DNA of 64,000 nt from Rhodanobacter humi (GCF_041107455.1 NZ_JBGBPY010000001.1:3472001-3536000); one strand, 5' to 3'. Positions 20,784 to 31,523 are shown, counted from the first letter of the stretch. Notes: a model not told the origin generated them from the letters alone. Translations and numbers: made by a program.

Positions 20784-23700
20784 TCAATGCCCGCGCTGCG
20801 GATCGGAATCGAACGACTGCATGTCCGTGCCCGAGGCCGGATGCGGCTTGCCGTCGCCGTCCAGCTTGTCGCCCAGCAGGCGCCGCACCACCACGTAGAA
20901 CACCGGGATCAGCAGCACGCCGAGGAAGGTGGCGAACAGCATGCCGCCGATCACGCCGGTGCCGATCGCGTGGCGCGAGTTGGCGCCGGCGCCGCTGGAG
21001 ATGAACAGCGGGAACACGCCGAGGATGAAGGCCAGCGAGGTCATCAGGATCGGGCGCAGTCGCAGGCGGGCCGCATCGATGGTGGCCTCGCGCAGGGTGC
21101 GTCCGGCCTGCTGCTCGGCCACCGCGAATTCCACGATCAGGATCGCGTTCTTCGCGGCGAGGCCGATCACCGTGACCAGGCCGATCTTGAAGAAGATGTC
21201 GTTGGGCAGGCCGCGCAGCATGGTGAACACCACCACGCCGAGCAGGCCCAGCGGCACCACCAGCAGCACCGAGACCGGGATCGACCAGCTCTCGTACAGC
21301 GCGGCCAGCGCCAGGAACACGATGAAGATGGACAACACCATCAGCAGGGTGGCGGCATTGCCGGAGAGGATTTCCTGGTAGGACTGGCCGGTCCAGTCGT
21401 AGCCGTAACCCTTGGGCAGGTCGTTGTTGACGATCTTCTGCATCTCGTTCATCGCCTCGCCCGAGGCACGCCCCGGCGCGGGCGAGCCCACGATCTCCAC
21501 GGCGGAATAGCCGTTGTAGCGGGTCAGCGCGGGCGAGCCCATCTCCCACTTCGCGTGCACCACGTTGGAAATCGGGATCATCGCCGGCGTGCCGTCGGCG
21601 TTGGTCTGCGTGGTGCTGGGCGTGTAGAAGTGCTTCAGTGCGTCCGGGCCCATGCGGTAGGGCGCATCGGCCTGCATGATCACGCGCTTCACGCGGCCGC
21701 CGTAGGTGAAGTCGTTCACGTACACCGGCGCCAGCATCAGGCTGATCGCGTTGTAGACGTCGCTGACCGAGAGGCCCATCGACTGCGCCTGCACGCGGTC
21801 CACGTCCAGCTGCAATTGCGGCGAGTCTTCCAGCGCGTTGGGCCGCACGCCGGTGAGCACCGGATCCTGGCTGGCCTTGCCCAGCAGCGTGTTGCGCGCC
21901 TGGGTGAGCGCATCGCGACCGAGGCCGGCACGATCCTGCAGGTACATGTCGAAGCCGCCGAACTGGCCCAGGCCCTGCACGGTGGGAATGTTCGCCACGA
22001 AGATGCGGGCGTCATGGATCTGGTACAGCTCCATGTTCGCGCGCTGGATGAATTGCGCGGCGGTGACGTCACGCTTGGCCCAGTCCTTCAGCTTGATGAA
22101 GGCCATGCCGGCGCTTTCGCTGTTGCCGATGAAGCTGAAGCCGGTCACCTGCAGCACGCCTTCCACCGCCGGATCCTTGTTCAGGATTGCGCGCATCTGC
22201 GCCATCACCTCGCCGGTGCGCTGCTTGGTGGCGCCCGGTGGAAGCTGGATGACGGACAGCGCGTAGCCCTGGTCCTCCTCGGGCAGGAAGCTGCCGGGCA
22301 GGCGGGTGTACAGGAAGCCGGCGAGGATCGCCACCAGCACGAACACGAACATCCAGCGCGGCGCATGCTTCACCGCGCTGCCGACGTGGCCGGTGTAGGT
22401 GTGCGTGGTCCACTCGAAGAACTCGTTGAACTTGCGGAAGACGATGTTCTTCTTCTTGTGGTGCTCCGGCTGCAGGAAGCTGGCGCACAGCGCGGGCGTG
22501 AACGACAGCGCGAGGAAGGCCGAGAAGCCCATCGACACCGCGATGGTCAGCGCGAACTGCTTGTAGATGATGCCCGAGGCGCCCGGCTGCAGCGCCGACG
22601 GCACGAACACCGCCGCCAGCACCACGGTGATCGCCACCACCGCGCCGGTGATCTGGCCCATCGCCTTGCGCGTGGCCTCCTTCGGCGGCAGGTTCTCCTC
22701 GGTCATGATGCGTTCGACGTTCTCGATCACCACGATCGCGTCGTCCACCACGATGCCGATCGCCAGCACCATGCCGAACAGGGTCAGCTGGTTGATCGTG
22801 AAGCCGAGCACCAGCATGCCGAGGAAGGTGCCCAAGAGGGCCACCGGGATCACCAGGGTCGGGATGATGGTGGCGCGGATGTTCTGCAGGAACAGCAGCA
22901 TCACCAGGAACACCAGGATGATCGCCTCGACCAGCGTGTGCACCACTTCGTTGATGGAGATGGTCACGAAGCTGGTGCTGTCGTAGGGACTGAACCAGCT
23001 CACGCCCGGCGGGAAGCTGGGTGCGAGCTCATTCATCTTCGCGCGCACCGCGGTGGCCACGTCCAGCGCGTTGGCGCCGGGCAGCAGCTGGATCGCGAAC
23101 GCGCCGATCGGCTTGCCGTCCCAGGTGGTGTCGAAGCCGTAGCTGCCGGGGCCGAAGCTGATCTTCGCCAAGTCGCCCAGCTTGACCGTGGTGCCGTCGG
23201 GGTTCGCGCGCAGGATGATGTTGGCGAACTGCTCGGGGCTGGTGAAGCGGCCTTCGGTGGACACCGTGGCGGTGAGGCCCTGGCCGGGCACGGCCGGGTC
23301 GGCGCCCAGCGAGCCGGCGGCAAACTGCACGTTCTGCGCGGAGATCGCGGCGAACACCTGCGAAGCCGACAGGTTGTAGCCCTGCAGCTTGTCCGGGTTC
23401 AGCCAGATGCGCATCGCGTATTCGGAACCGAACTGCTGGGTGCTGCCCACGCCGGGTACGCGCGAGATCTGGTCCAGCACCTGCGAGCCGACGATGTCGT
23501 TGAGGCGGTCGCGGTCGATGTTCGGGTTGTCCGACTTGAGCGCCACCACCATCAGGAAGCCGGCGTTGGCCTTGGCCACCACCACGCCCTGCTGGGTCAC
23601 CTGGGAGGGCAGCCGCGGGGTGGCCAGCGCCACCTTGTTCTGCACCTGCACCTGGGCGATGTCCGGATCGGTGCCGGTCTCGAAGGTCAGCGTGATGCTG

Positions 23701-23963
23701 GCACGGCCGCTGGCGCTGGACGAGGAGTTGAAGTACAGCAGGTGGTCGATGCCGGTGAGCTGCTGCTCGATCACCTGGGTGACGGTCTTCTCGGTGGTGT
23801 CCGCGCTGGCGCCGGGGTAGGTGGCGCTGACGGTGACCGACGGCGGTGCGATGTTCGGATACGACTCCACGCCCAGGTTGAGGATCGCCAGGACGCCGCC
23901 CAGCGAGATCAGGATAGCCACCACCCAGGCGAAGATCGGGCGGTCGATGAAGAAACTCGGCAT
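20784..23963 (-). CDS. RND multidrug efflux permease (AcrB/MexB family)
   Basis: 1059 residues, the usual length of HAE1-type inner-membrane pump subunits. It starts MPSFFIDRPIFAWVVAI, the family hallmark. The proton-relay aspartates D407 and D408 lie in GIVVDDAIVVIENVER. Twelve membrane segments surround two large periplasmic loops, and the C-terminal half repeats the fold (GLAAKNAILIVEFA). It expels drugs or other hydrophobic compounds using proton flux. The adaptor gene ends 12 bases before this start, so both share one transcript. No TolC-type channel gene is linked, so the pump probably uses one encoded elsewhere. Confidence 0.95.
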   Translation of the reverse strand: MPSFFIDRPIFAWVVAILISLGGVLAILNLGVESYPNIAPPSVTVSATYPGASADTTEKTVTQVIEQQLTGIDHLLYFNSSSSASGRASITLTFETGTDPDIAQVQVQNKVALATPRLPSQVTQQGVVVAKANAGFLMVVALKSDNPNIDRDRLNDIVGSQVLDQISRVPGVGSTQQFGSEYAMRIWLNPDKLQGYNLSASQVFAAISAQNVQFAAGSLGADPAVPGQGLTATVSTEGRFTSPEQFANIILRANPDGTTVKLGDLAKISFGPGSYGFDTTWDGKPIGAFAIQLLPGANALDVATAVRAKMNELAPSFPPGVSWFSPYDSTSFVTISINEVVHTLVEAIILVFLVMLLFLQNIRATIIPTLVIPVALLGTFLGMLVLGFTINQLTLFGMVLAIGIVVDDAIVVIENVERIMTEENLPPKEATRKAMGQITGAVVAITVVLAAVFVPSALQPGASGIIYKQFALTIAVSMGFSAFLALSFTPALCASFLQPEHHKKKNIVFRKFNEFFEWTTHTYTGHVGSAVKHAPRWMFVFVLVAILAGFLYTRLPGSFLPEEDQGYALSVIQLPPGATKQRTGEVMAQMRAILNKDPAVEGVLQVTGFSFIGNSESAGMAFIKLKDWAKRDVTAAQFIQRANMELYQIHDARIFVANIPTVQGLGQFGGFDMYLQDRAGLGRDALTQARNTLLGKASQDPVLTGVRPNALEDSPQLQLDVDRVQAQSMGLSVSDVYNAISLMLAPVYVNDFTYGGRVKRVIMQADAPYRMGPDALKHFYTPSTTQTNADGTPAMIPISNVVHAKWEMGSPALTRYNGYSAVEIVGSPAPGRASGEAMNEMQKIVNNDLPKGYGYDWTGQSYQEILSGNAATLLMVLSIFIVFLALAALYESWSIPVSVLLVVPLGLLGVVVFTMLRGLPNDIFFKIGLVTVIGLAAKNAILIVEFAVAEQQAGRTLREATIDAARLRLRPILMTSLAFILGVFPLFISSGAGANSRHAIGTGVIGGMLFATFLGVLLIPVFYVVVRRLLGDKLDGDGKPHPASGTDMQSFDSDPQRGH

Positions 23964-23975
23964 GATCGGACTCCG

Positions 23976-25142
23976 TTACTTGCCGCTGGCCGGCTTGCCG
24001 CCCGCAGCGGCTTGCGGCTGCCACGGCGAGGCTTTGGCCGGAGCGTCCTCACGCACGTTCTGCACGCCGGACACCACCACCTGGTCGCCGGCGGCGAGGC
24101 CGCTGGTGATCACCCAGTTGCCGCCGCTCATGCTGGCGGCGACGACGTCGTGGCGCTTGGTCTTGCCGTCGGCACCGACCACGAACACGTAGGCGCCCAC
24201 GGTGTCGCGCAGCACGGCTTGCTGCGGGATCACGAACACCTTGTGCTGTTCGCCCAGCTTCGCCTGCAGCGTCACGTACATGCCGGGCAGCAGGCTGTGC
24301 TTCGGGTTGGGAATCTGCGCGCGCAGGTTCAGCGCGCCGGTGGACGGATCGACCGTGACCGCGGTGAAATCCAGCGTGCCCGGTTCGGCGTAGGCGCTGC
24401 CGTCGGGCAGGGTCACCCGCACGCTGGCCTGGTTCGGCTGGGCGAGGGTGACGCCGCCACTGGTCTGCGCCTGGCGCAGCTGCTCCATGTCGGCCACACT
24501 CATGGTGAAGTTCACGTACAGCGGGTCGATCTGGTCCACCGTGGTGAGCAGGGTGGCGCTGCCGCTGCCCACCAGCGCGCCCTCGGTCACCTGCTGCTGG
24601 CCGGCGCGGCCGTCGATCGGCGAGGTCACGTTCGCGTAGCCGAGGTTGATGCGCGCGCTCTGCACGTTGGCGCGGGCCGCCTGCACCGCGGCCGCGGCGG
24701 TGCGCTCGCTGGCCAGCGCATTGTCGAGGTCGGACTTCGAGATGTAGCCCTTCGGCGCCAGCTCACGCGAACGCTGCGCGTTGACCTTGGCGTTGGTGTA
24801 GGTCGCCTGCGCCTGCGCCAGCGAGGCGTCGGCCGCGGCCAGTGCGGCCTTGAGCGGAGCAGGATCGATCTGGAACAGCGGCTGGCCCTTCTTCACGTCA
24901 CTGCCTTCGACGTAGTCACGCTTCAGCAGCACGCCGGCCACGCGGGCGCGCACGTCGGCGCTGCGGAAAGCCGACAAGCGGCCGACCAGGTCCTTGGTCA
25001 GCGGCTCGTTCTGCGGCTGCGCGGTGATCACGCCCACCTGCGGTGGCGGCATTTGCGGCGGGCCTTGCTCCTTCTTGCCGCAGGCGGTCAGGGCCAGCAG
25101 GCCAAGGCACAACGCGGGTGCGCGCAGGGACGGGGATTTCAT
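23976..25142 (-). CDS. RND efflux periplasmic adaptor lipoprotein (AcrA/MexA family)
   Basis: 388 residues from the ATG at 25142. A lipoprotein signal ends in the lipobox LTAC (Cys21), so it is anchored to the inner membrane. Order of domains: barrel-sandwich hybrid (ADVRARVAGVLLKRDYVEGS), alpha-helical hairpin (about 95-175, Ala-rich), second lipoyl half (SPIDGRAGQQQVTEGALVG), beta-barrel and membrane-proximal domain (GDQVVVSGVQNVRED). It bridges the permease downstream to an outer membrane channel. No local regulator gene is present. A Pro/Lys-rich tail follows the last domain. Confidence 0.93.
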   Translation of the reverse strand: MKSPSLRAPALCLGLLALTACGKKEQGPPQMPPPQVGVITAQPQNEPLTKDLVGRLSAFRSADVRARVAGVLLKRDYVEGSDVKKGQPLFQIDPAPLKAALAAADASLAQAQATYTNAKVNAQRSRELAPKGYISKSDLDNALASERTAAAAVQAARANVQSARINLGYANVTSPIDGRAGQQQVTEGALVGSGSATLLTTVDQIDPLYVNFTMSVADMEQLRQAQTSGGVTLAQPNQASVRVTLPDGSAYAEPGTLDFTAVTVDPSTGALNLRAQIPNPKHSLLPGMYVTLQAKLGEQHKVFVIPQQAVLRDTVGAYVFVVGADGKTKRHDVVAASMSGGNWVITSGLAAGDQVVVSGVQNVREDAPAKASPWQPQAAAGGKPASGK

Positions 25143-25305
25143 GGGGACTCCGAAGCGTGCTGATCGTGATTTGGGGTATCGCGAGGGGAGCGCGTCCAGC
25201 CTGCGCCAGGCGCAGAGCATGACGGCGCCACCGCCTGCATGTCGTGTGTCAAAAGTTGAGCACGTCCCGTGCTCCGTACAGGCGGGCGCGGGCTTGAGGA
25301 GCGCT

Positions 25306-25335
25306 ACTATACCGTACAGTTCACAATTTATTGAA
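25306..25335 (-). promoter_or_regulatory. Probable promoter of the RND pump operon
   Basis: On the minus strand, TTCAAT (25330-25335), 18 bases and TATAGT (25306-25311). The AT-rich patch stands out in the 513-bp divergent gap between the adaptor and gdhB (25143-25655). I see no gene and no clear operator in the rest of that gap. Confidence 0.4.
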
Positions 25336-25655
25336 GGGCTTGCGCGACTTTCTTGCGTGTGCACAGGCCGAGCCGGCGCGCAGATCCGGGCTGCCTCTGC
25401 GCGAACCCGGACGGAGCATGCCAGTGCACATGTCGTGACGACGCATCCGTCGGTTGCCCCCGCGCGCGACTGGCGTGTCCGCCGCGCGTGCTCGCGTCAT
25501 GGTGCTGGCGACGCGCGTGCACGCTACGCACGGGTACGGACAAACCACGTTTCATGACGCTGTGCACAACGGCGGCACGGTGGATTCACCCTGACGCGGA
25601 GCGTATCCTTTTGGGGCTTTATCGCGTCAATTCGTTCCCACTACCAGTAGATGCC

Positions 25656-28600
25656 ATGAATGCCATTCGTGCAGCCCATGAAGTTCCGCTTCAGTCCGCC
25701 GTGTTCGAGGCCCTGAAGCAAGCCGGATACCCCACCCAGCGCCTTGATGAGGCGCAATTTTTTATCGGCGCCTTCTTCGCGCGGGTAACGGAGGGCGACC
25801 GCGGTCTGCACACACCGGCGCAATGGGCCGCCCTGGCCGGCGGCCTGCTGGACTTCATGCAGCAGCGCACGCCCGGTCGCGCGGCGTTGCGCGTGCTGAA
25901 TCCTGAAGTGGGTCATGCCGGCCGCGGCTGGCTGCAGATCGTCACCGACGACATGCCGTTCCTGGTCGACACGGTGAGCATGGTGATCTCGGCGCGGTTG
26001 CAGATCCACGCGGTGATCCATCCGGTGCTGGCGGTGCGGCGCGACGCGGCCGGCAAGCTGCAGAGCTTCGGCGGCGACACGGGCACGGCCGAGTCGGTGA
26101 TGCACTTCGAGATCGACCGCGTGGCCGACGCGGTCGAGCAGGCGCAGCTGATCGCGCAGGTGGAGGCCGCGCTGGAGGACGTGCGCGTGGCCGTCGGCGA
26201 CTGGGCGGCGATGCGCGACAAGGCGCTGGCGATCGCCGACGAGCTGCCGCAGCGCAAGCCCGCGCTGGATGCGACCTCGGCCCGCGAGGCCGGAGAATTC
26301 CTGCGCTGGATCGCCGCCGACAACTTCACCTTCTTCGGCTACCGCGAATACGAGGTGGCCGATGCCGACGGCGAGCGCGTGCTGCGTGCGGTCGACGGCT
26401 CGGGCCTGGGCATCCTGCGCAAGAGCGAGCAGTCGCTGGCGCCGCGTTCGCTGAAGACGCTGGCGGCCAGCGAGTTGCCGCATTCCGGCGCGGTCGACGC
26501 GATCATCCTGACCAAGACCAATGCACGCTCGCGCATGCACCGTCCCGGCTACATGGATTACATCGGCGTGCTCAAGTTCGACGCCGGCGGCCGTGCCGTG
26601 TCGGAGCAGCGTTTCCTCGGCATGTTCACTTCCAGCGCCTACATGGCGCGCCCGCAGGACGTGCCGCTGGTGCGGCACAAGGTGGAGGCGGTGCTGGCGC
26701 GCTCGAGCCTGAAGCGCGACTCGTATTCCGGCAAGTCGCTGCGCCACATCCTGGAAACGCTGCCGCGCGAGGAACTGCTGCAGAGCAGCGAGGACGAGCT
26801 GTTCGCGATCGCCGTCGGCATCCTCGAGCTGCGCCAGCGCGCACACACGCGGCTGTTCATGCGCCGCGACCGCTACGGCCGCTTCTTCACCTGCCAGGTG
26901 TTCGTGCCGCGCGACCGCTTCAACACCTCGGTGCGCGAGCGCATCGAGGCACTGCTGGGCGAGGTGTTGCACGCCGAGCAGGTCGATTCGTCGGTGCTGA
27001 TGGGCGAGGACGCACTGGCGCGCCTGTACATCGTGGTGCGCCCGAAGATCGGCGACCAGCCCGGATACGATCTCGCCGCGCTGGAGCAGGGCGTGGCGGC
27101 CATCGCGCGCAACTGGCACGACGACGTGCGCGACGCGCTGGTGAGGCTGCGCGGCGAACATGAAGGCGTGACGCTGGCGAACCGCTACGCGCGCGTGCTG
27201 CCGCCCGGCTACATCGACGACGTGAGCCCGGCGGTGGCCGCCGAGGACGTGCACCAGCTGTCGCTGCTGGAAGGCGACAACGCGCTGCGCATGTCGTTCT
27301 ACCACCCGCCGAAGGCACCGGAGACGCTGCGTTTCAAGGTCTACCGTTCCGGCGGCGACATCGCGCTGTCCGAGGTGCTGCCGCAACTGGAGAACCTGGG
27401 CCTGCGCGTGCTCACCGAGCACGTCTACGAGATCCCCGGCGACAGCGTGCCGCTGTCGATCCAGGACTTCGAGGTGCAGCCGGTGGGCAAACTCACCTTC
27501 AGCGTGGAGCAGGTCGGCTCGCTGTTCGAGCACGCGTTCGAGCAGATCTGGCGCGGCAACGCCGAGAACGACGGCTTCAACCGGCTGGTGCTGGGCGCCA
27601 AGCTGAGCTGGCGCCAGGTGGCGATGCTGCGCGGCTACTGCAAGTACCTGCTGCAGGCCGGCAGCACGTTCTCGCAGCCGTACATGGAGGACACGCTGAA
27701 CCGCTATCCGGCGATCGCCGGCCTGCTGGTGGAGCTGTTCCTGGCCAAGTTCGACCCGCGCCGCGAGACGCTCTCGACTGACGAGCGCAAGACCGCCGCC
27801 GCGCTGCTGCACGGCGAGATGTCGGCGCTGATCCCCGCGCACGTGCAGGCCGCGAATCCGGCGCTGGTCGACGGCCTCGCCGCCGCGCTGGCGCAGCCGC
27901 GCGCCGAGCAGATCAAGACGATCGAGGGCGCGATCAACGTGCTGCTGGAGAACGTCGCCAGCCTCGACGAGGACCGCATCCTGCGCAGCTTCATTGCGGC
28001 GATCCACGCCACCCTGCGCACCAGCTTCTTCCAGCAGTGGAACGGTGCGTACCGCGACTACATCAGCTACAAGCTCGATTCGCACGCGGTGCCCGAGTTG
28101 CCCAAGCCGGTGCCGTACCGCGAGATCTGGGTGTGCGCGCCGCGCGTGGAAGGCATCCACCTGCGCTTCGGCGCGGTGGCGCGCGGCGGCCTGCGCTGGT
28201 CCGACCGCCGCGAGGACTTCCGCACCGAGGTGCTGGGCCTGGTGAAGGCGCAGATGGTGAAGAACACGGTGATCGTGCCGGTGGGCTCGAAGGGCGGCTT
28301 CTTCGTCAAGAAGCCGCCAGTGGGTGGCGATCGCGACGCGCAGCAGGCCGAGGGCATCGCCTGCTACAAGCTGTTCATCAACGGCCTGCTCGACATCACC
28401 GACAACCTGGTCGAGGGCAAGGTGGTGAATCCGCATGACGTGGTGCGCCACGACGCGGACGATCCGTACCTGGTGGTCGCCGCCGACAAGGGCACCGCCA
28501 CGTTCTCCGATATCGCCAACGGCATCTCGATCGAGCACGGCTACTGGCTGGGCGACGCGTTCGCCTCCGGCGGCTCGAACGGCTACGACCACAAGGGCAT

Positions 28601-30587
28601 GGGCATCACCGCGCGCGGCGCGTGGGAATCGGTGAAGCGCCACTTCCGCGCGCTGGGCCGCGACAGCCAGTCGCAGGACTTCACCTGCGTGGGCATCGGC
28701 GACATGTCCGGCGATGTGTTCGGCAACGGCATGCTGCTGTCGAAGCACATCCGCCTGGTCGCCGCGTTCGACCACCGCCACGTGTTCATCGACCCGAACC
28801 CGGACGCGGCACGTTCCTTCGTCGAGCGCGAGCGCATGTTCAAGGTGCCGCGTTCGAGCTGGGACGACTACGACAGGTCGCTGATCTCCGCCGGTGGCGG
28901 CGTGTGGCCGCGCAGCGCGAAGGCTATCCCGGTCTCGCCGGAGGCGCGCGCGGCGCTGGGCCTCAAGCCCGAAGTCACCCAGATGGCGCCGAACGAACTG
29001 CTCAACGCCATCCTCAAGGCGCCGGTGGACCTGCTCTGGAACGGCGGCATCGGCACCTACGTCAAGGCCGGCAGCGAGACCCACGCCGACGCCCGCGACC
29101 GCGCCAACAACGGCCTGCGCGTGGACGGCGGCGAGCTGCGCTGCAAGATCGTGGGCGAGGGCGGCAACCTCGGCATGACCCAGAAGGGCCGCATCGAGGC
29201 GGCGCAGAAGGGCGTGCTGCTGAACACCGACTTCATCGACAACTCCGCCGGCGTGGACACCTCCGACCACGAGGTGAACATCAAGATCCTGCTCAACGAC
29301 GCGGTGCATCGTGGCGAGCTCAGCGAAGCGGACCGCAACAAGCAGCTGGCCGCGATGACCGACGAGGTCGGCCAGCTGGTGCTGTGGGACAACTATCGCC
29401 AGAACCAGGCGATCACCCTGATGGAGCACCAGTCGGTGAAGCGCATCGGCTCGATGGCGCACTTCATCCGCACGCTGGAGTCCGAGGGCCAGCTCGATCG
29501 CCAGGTGGAGAACCTGCCCAGCGAAGCCGAGCTGACCGAGCGCAAGACGCGCGGCCAGGGGCTGACCCGGCCGGAGCTGGCGGTGCTGCTGTCCTACGAC
29601 AAGATGCGCCTGTTCCAGCAGTTGCTCGACTCCGACGTGCCGGAAGACCCGTACCTGTCCAAGGAACTGGTGCGCTACTTCCCCGCGCCGTTGCACGAGA
29701 AGTATGCCGAGCACATGCAGCGCCATCGCCTGAAGCGCGAGATCATCGCCACCGCGGTGACCAATTCGACGATCAACCGCATGGGCGCCACCTTCATGAT
29801 GCGCATGCAGGAGGACACCGGCAAAGGCCCGGCGGCGATCGCCAAGGCGTACACCGCCGCGCGCGAGATCCTGGAGGCGCGCGAGCTGTGGGCCGAGATC
29901 GAGGCGCTGGACAGCAAGGTGGCCGAAGGCACCCAGGTCGACGCGGTGATGCAGGTGTGGTCGCTGCTGCGCCACATGACCCGCTGGCTGCTCAACCGCC
30001 CGGGCGGCACGCTGGAGATCGCCGCCAACGTCGAGCGCTATCAGGCCGGCGTCAGCGCCCTGCGCAAGGCGTTGCCGGAGGTGCTCACCGCCACCGGCAA
30101 GGGCGACTTCGCCAGCAGCCAGGAGAAGTGGGAAGGCCTGGGCCTGCCCGCCACGCTGGCGGTGCGGCTGGCGCGCGTCTCGGAACTGCGCGCGGCGCTG
30201 GACATGGTCGAGGTGGCGCAGCAGAGCGGCCAACCGATCGAGAAGGTCGCCGGCGTGTTCTACGAACTGGGCGAGGCGCTGGACCTGGAGTGGCTGCGCG
30301 GCCAGATCGAGGCGCTGCCGGTGGAAGGCCACTGGCACGCCCAGGCTCGCGGTTCGCTGCTGGACGAGCTCAACCACCAGCATCGCGCGCTGGCCCAGCA
30401 GGTGCTGACGCTGGCCGGCGGCAGCAAGGGTGCTTCGCCGGTGCAGGTCTGGCTGCAGCGCGACGACGCCACGCTGCAACACACCCGCGGCATGCTGGCC
30501 GAGATCCTCACCCAGAACGCCGACTACCCGATCGCCTCGGTGGCGGTACGTCGGCTGGCGCAGCTGGCGCAGGTGCCGGTGGGTTGA
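25656..30587 (+). CDS. gdhB: NAD-dependent glutamate dehydrogenase, large (GdhB/Gdh2) type
   Basis: About 1643 residues from the ATG at 25656, matching the 170-180 kDa bacterial NAD-GDH class. The catalytic core lies in the second half: GGLRWSDRREDFRTEVLGLV and the lysine of GSKGGFF (877-881). The nucleotide-binding part follows (GIGDMSGDVFGNGMLLS). Long N-terminal regions before it carry regulatory ACT-like segments. It deaminates glutamate to 2-oxoglutarate with NAD and mainly serves catabolism. The start is not certain, because the Shine-Dalgarno is weak and an ATG in another frame lies 5 bases upstream. It is transcribed alone and ends at a terminator near 30670. Confidence 0.93.
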   Translation: MNAIRAAHEVPLQSAVFEALKQAGYPTQRLDEAQFFIGAFFARVTEGDRGLHTPAQWAALAGGLLDFMQQRTPGRAALRVLNPEVGHAGRGWLQIVTDDMPFLVDTVSMVISARLQIHAVIHPVLAVRRDAAGKLQSFGGDTGTAESVMHFEIDRVADAVEQAQLIAQVEAALEDVRVAVGDWAAMRDKALAIADELPQRKPALDATSAREAGEFLRWIAADNFTFFGYREYEVADADGERVLRAVDGSGLGILRKSEQSLAPRSLKTLAASELPHSGAVDAIILTKTNARSRMHRPGYMDYIGVLKFDAGGRAVSEQRFLGMFTSSAYMARPQDVPLVRHKVEAVLARSSLKRDSYSGKSLRHILETLPREELLQSSEDELFAIAVGILELRQRAHTRLFMRRDRYGRFFTCQVFVPRDRFNTSVRERIEALLGEVLHAEQVDSSVLMGEDALARLYIVVRPKIGDQPGYDLAALEQGVAAIARNWHDDVRDALVRLRGEHEGVTLANRYARVLPPGYIDDVSPAVAAEDVHQLSLLEGDNALRMSFYHPPKAPETLRFKVYRSGGDIALSEVLPQLENLGLRVLTEHVYEIPGDSVPLSIQDFEVQPVGKLTFSVEQVGSLFEHAFEQIWRGNAENDGFNRLVLGAKLSWRQVAMLRGYCKYLLQAGSTFSQPYMEDTLNRYPAIAGLLVELFLAKFDPRRETLSTDERKTAAALLHGEMSALIPAHVQAANPALVDGLAAALAQPRAEQIKTIEGAINVLLENVASLDEDRILRSFIAAIHATLRTSFFQQWNGAYRDYISYKLDSHAVPELPKPVPYREIWVCAPRVEGIHLRFGAVARGGLRWSDRREDFRTEVLGLVKAQMVKNTVIVPVGSKGGFFVKKPPVGGDRDAQQAEGIACYKLFINGLLDITDNLVEGKVVNPHDVVRHDADDPYLVVAADKGTATFSDIANGISIEHGYWLGDAFASGGSNGYDHKGMGITARGAWESVKRHFRALGRDSQSQDFTCVGIGDMSGDVFGNGMLLSKHIRLVAAFDHRHVFIDPNPDAARSFVERERMFKVPRSSWDDYDRSLISAGGGVWPRSAKAIPVSPEARAALGLKPEVTQMAPNELLNAILKAPVDLLWNGGIGTYVKAGSETHADARDRANNGLRVDGGELRCKIVGEGGNLGMTQKGRIEAAQKGVLLNTDFIDNSAGVDTSDHEVNIKILLNDAVHRGELSEADRNKQLAAMTDEVGQLVLWDNYRQNQAITLMEHQSVKRIGSMAHFIRTLESEGQLDRQVENLPSEAELTERKTRGQGLTRPELAVLLSYDKMRLFQQLLDSDVPEDPYLSKELVRYFPAPLHEKYAEHMQRHRLKREIIATAVTNSTINRMGATFMMRMQEDTGKGPAAIAKAYTAAREILEARELWAEIEALDSKVAEGTQVDAVMQVWSLLRHMTRWLLNRPGGTLEIAANVERYQAGVSALRKALPEVLTATGKGDFASSQEKWEGLGLPATLAVRLARVSELRAALDMVEVAQQSGQPIEKVAGVFYELGEALDLEWLRGQIEALPVEGHWHAQARGSLLDELNHQHRALAQQVLTLAGGSKGASPVQVWLQRDDATLQHTRGMLAEILTQNADYPIASVAVRRLAQLAQVPVG

Positions 30588-30600
30588 TGTCCTGTTTCCT

Positions 30601-30626
30601 CCCCTCTCCCGCTTGCGGGAGAGGGG
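30601..30626. repeat. CCCTCTCCC-type palindrome (copy 2)
   Basis: CCCCTCTCCCGC, TT, GCGGGAGAGGGG, followed by a GGGGGAGAGGG tail, 13 bases after the gdhB stop. Confidence 0.75.
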
Positions 30627-30669
30627 TTGGGGGAGAGGGCAACCTCGCGAATGACTTTATGCAGTACTT

Positions 30670-30699
30670 GAAGCCCCGGCCCTTCCGGGGCTTCGCTTT
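30670..30699 (+). terminator. Rho-independent terminator of gdhB
   Basis: GAAGCCCCGG pairs with CCGGGGCTTC around a short loop and is followed by GCTTTT. Confidence 0.8.
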
Positions 30700-30761
30700 T
30701 CCGACGTGCCGCCGCGCCCATGCAGTAAGCTCCCGGCATTGCCTTCGGAGCCCGCTCGCCC

Positions 30762-31523
30762 ATGCGCTTCGCCTTCGTCGCCAGTGACACCAGCGTCGCC
30801 CAGCAGGCGCGGCGCAAGCTCGTGGAGCGTTACGGCGACGCACCGGTCGACAAGGCCGAGCTGATCGTGGCGCTGGGTGGCGACGGCTTCATGCTGCGCA
30901 CCCTGCATGCGCACCTCGCGCTGGGCGTGCCGGTGTACGGCATGAAGCTCGGTCGTGTCGGTTTCCTGATGAACAAGCATCGCGTGGACGAACTGTCCGA
31001 GCGGGTGGCGCGCGCGCACGCGGCCGAACTGTTTCCGCTGGAGATGCTGACCACCGATGCCGCAGGCGACACCCGCCGCGCGCTGGCCTTCAACGAAGTC
31101 TCGCTGCTGCGCCAGAGCAACCAGGCCGCGCACATCGAAGTCAAGCTCAACGAGACGGTGAAGCTGCCGAACCTGATCTGCGACGGCGTGATGGTGGCCA
31201 CGCCGGCCGGTTCCACCGCCTACAACCTCTCCGCCCACGGCCCGATCCTGCCGCTGGATGCGAACGTGCTGGCGCTCACCCCGATCAGCCCGTTCCGCCC
31301 GCGCCGCTGGCGCGGCGCGATCCTGCCGCACCGCACCCGGGTCAGCCTGCGCGTGCTCGATCCGGGCAAGCGCCCGGTCAGCGCCACCGCCGACTTCCAC
31401 GAAGTGCGCGACGTGCGCGAGGTGCTGGTGAGCCAGTCGATGGAGCAGGGCGTGCGCCTGCTGTTCGATCCCGAGCACAACCTCGAACAACGCATCCTCG
31501 ACGAGCAGTTTGCTGCCGACTGA
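30762..31523 (+). CDS. nadK: NAD kinase
   Basis: 253 residues. The diagnostic GGDG is at 39-42 within [16 protein letters not shown]. Asn111-Glu112 in FNEVSLL and TPAGSTAY (147-154) complete the ATP/NAD site. It phosphorylates NAD to NADP in the cytoplasm. It is shorter than E. coli NadK (292) because of a compact N-terminus, which is common in Xanthomonadales. It follows the gdhB terminator and so has its own promoter. No other gene is in its transcript before the REP at 31566. Confidence 0.95.
   Translation: MRFAFVASDTSVAQQARRKLVERYGDAPVDKAELIVALGGDGFMLRTLHAHLALGVPVYGMKLGRVGFLMNKHRVDELSERVARAHAAELFPLEMLTTDAAGDTRRALAFNEVSLLRQSNQAAHIEVKLNETVKLPNLICDGVMVATPAGSTAYNLSAHGPILPLDANVLALTPISPFRPRRWRGAILPHRTRVSLRVLDPGKRPVSATADFHEVRDVREVLVSQSMEQGVRLLFDPEHNLEQRILDEQFAAD

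Noticed and set aside
20688-25163. Plus-strand open frame of 1491 codons opposite the RND pump genes
   Set aside because: It is His/Arg/Val-rich shadow sequence spanning two well-defined minus-strand genes and their junction, which a real gene would not do.
25641-30482. Minus-strand open frame of 1613 codons opposite gdhB
   Set aside because: It is composed of Arg, His, Gln, Ala and Val without domain patterns. The plus strand encodes a clear full-length NAD-glutamate dehydrogenase, so this is a GC-skew artefact.
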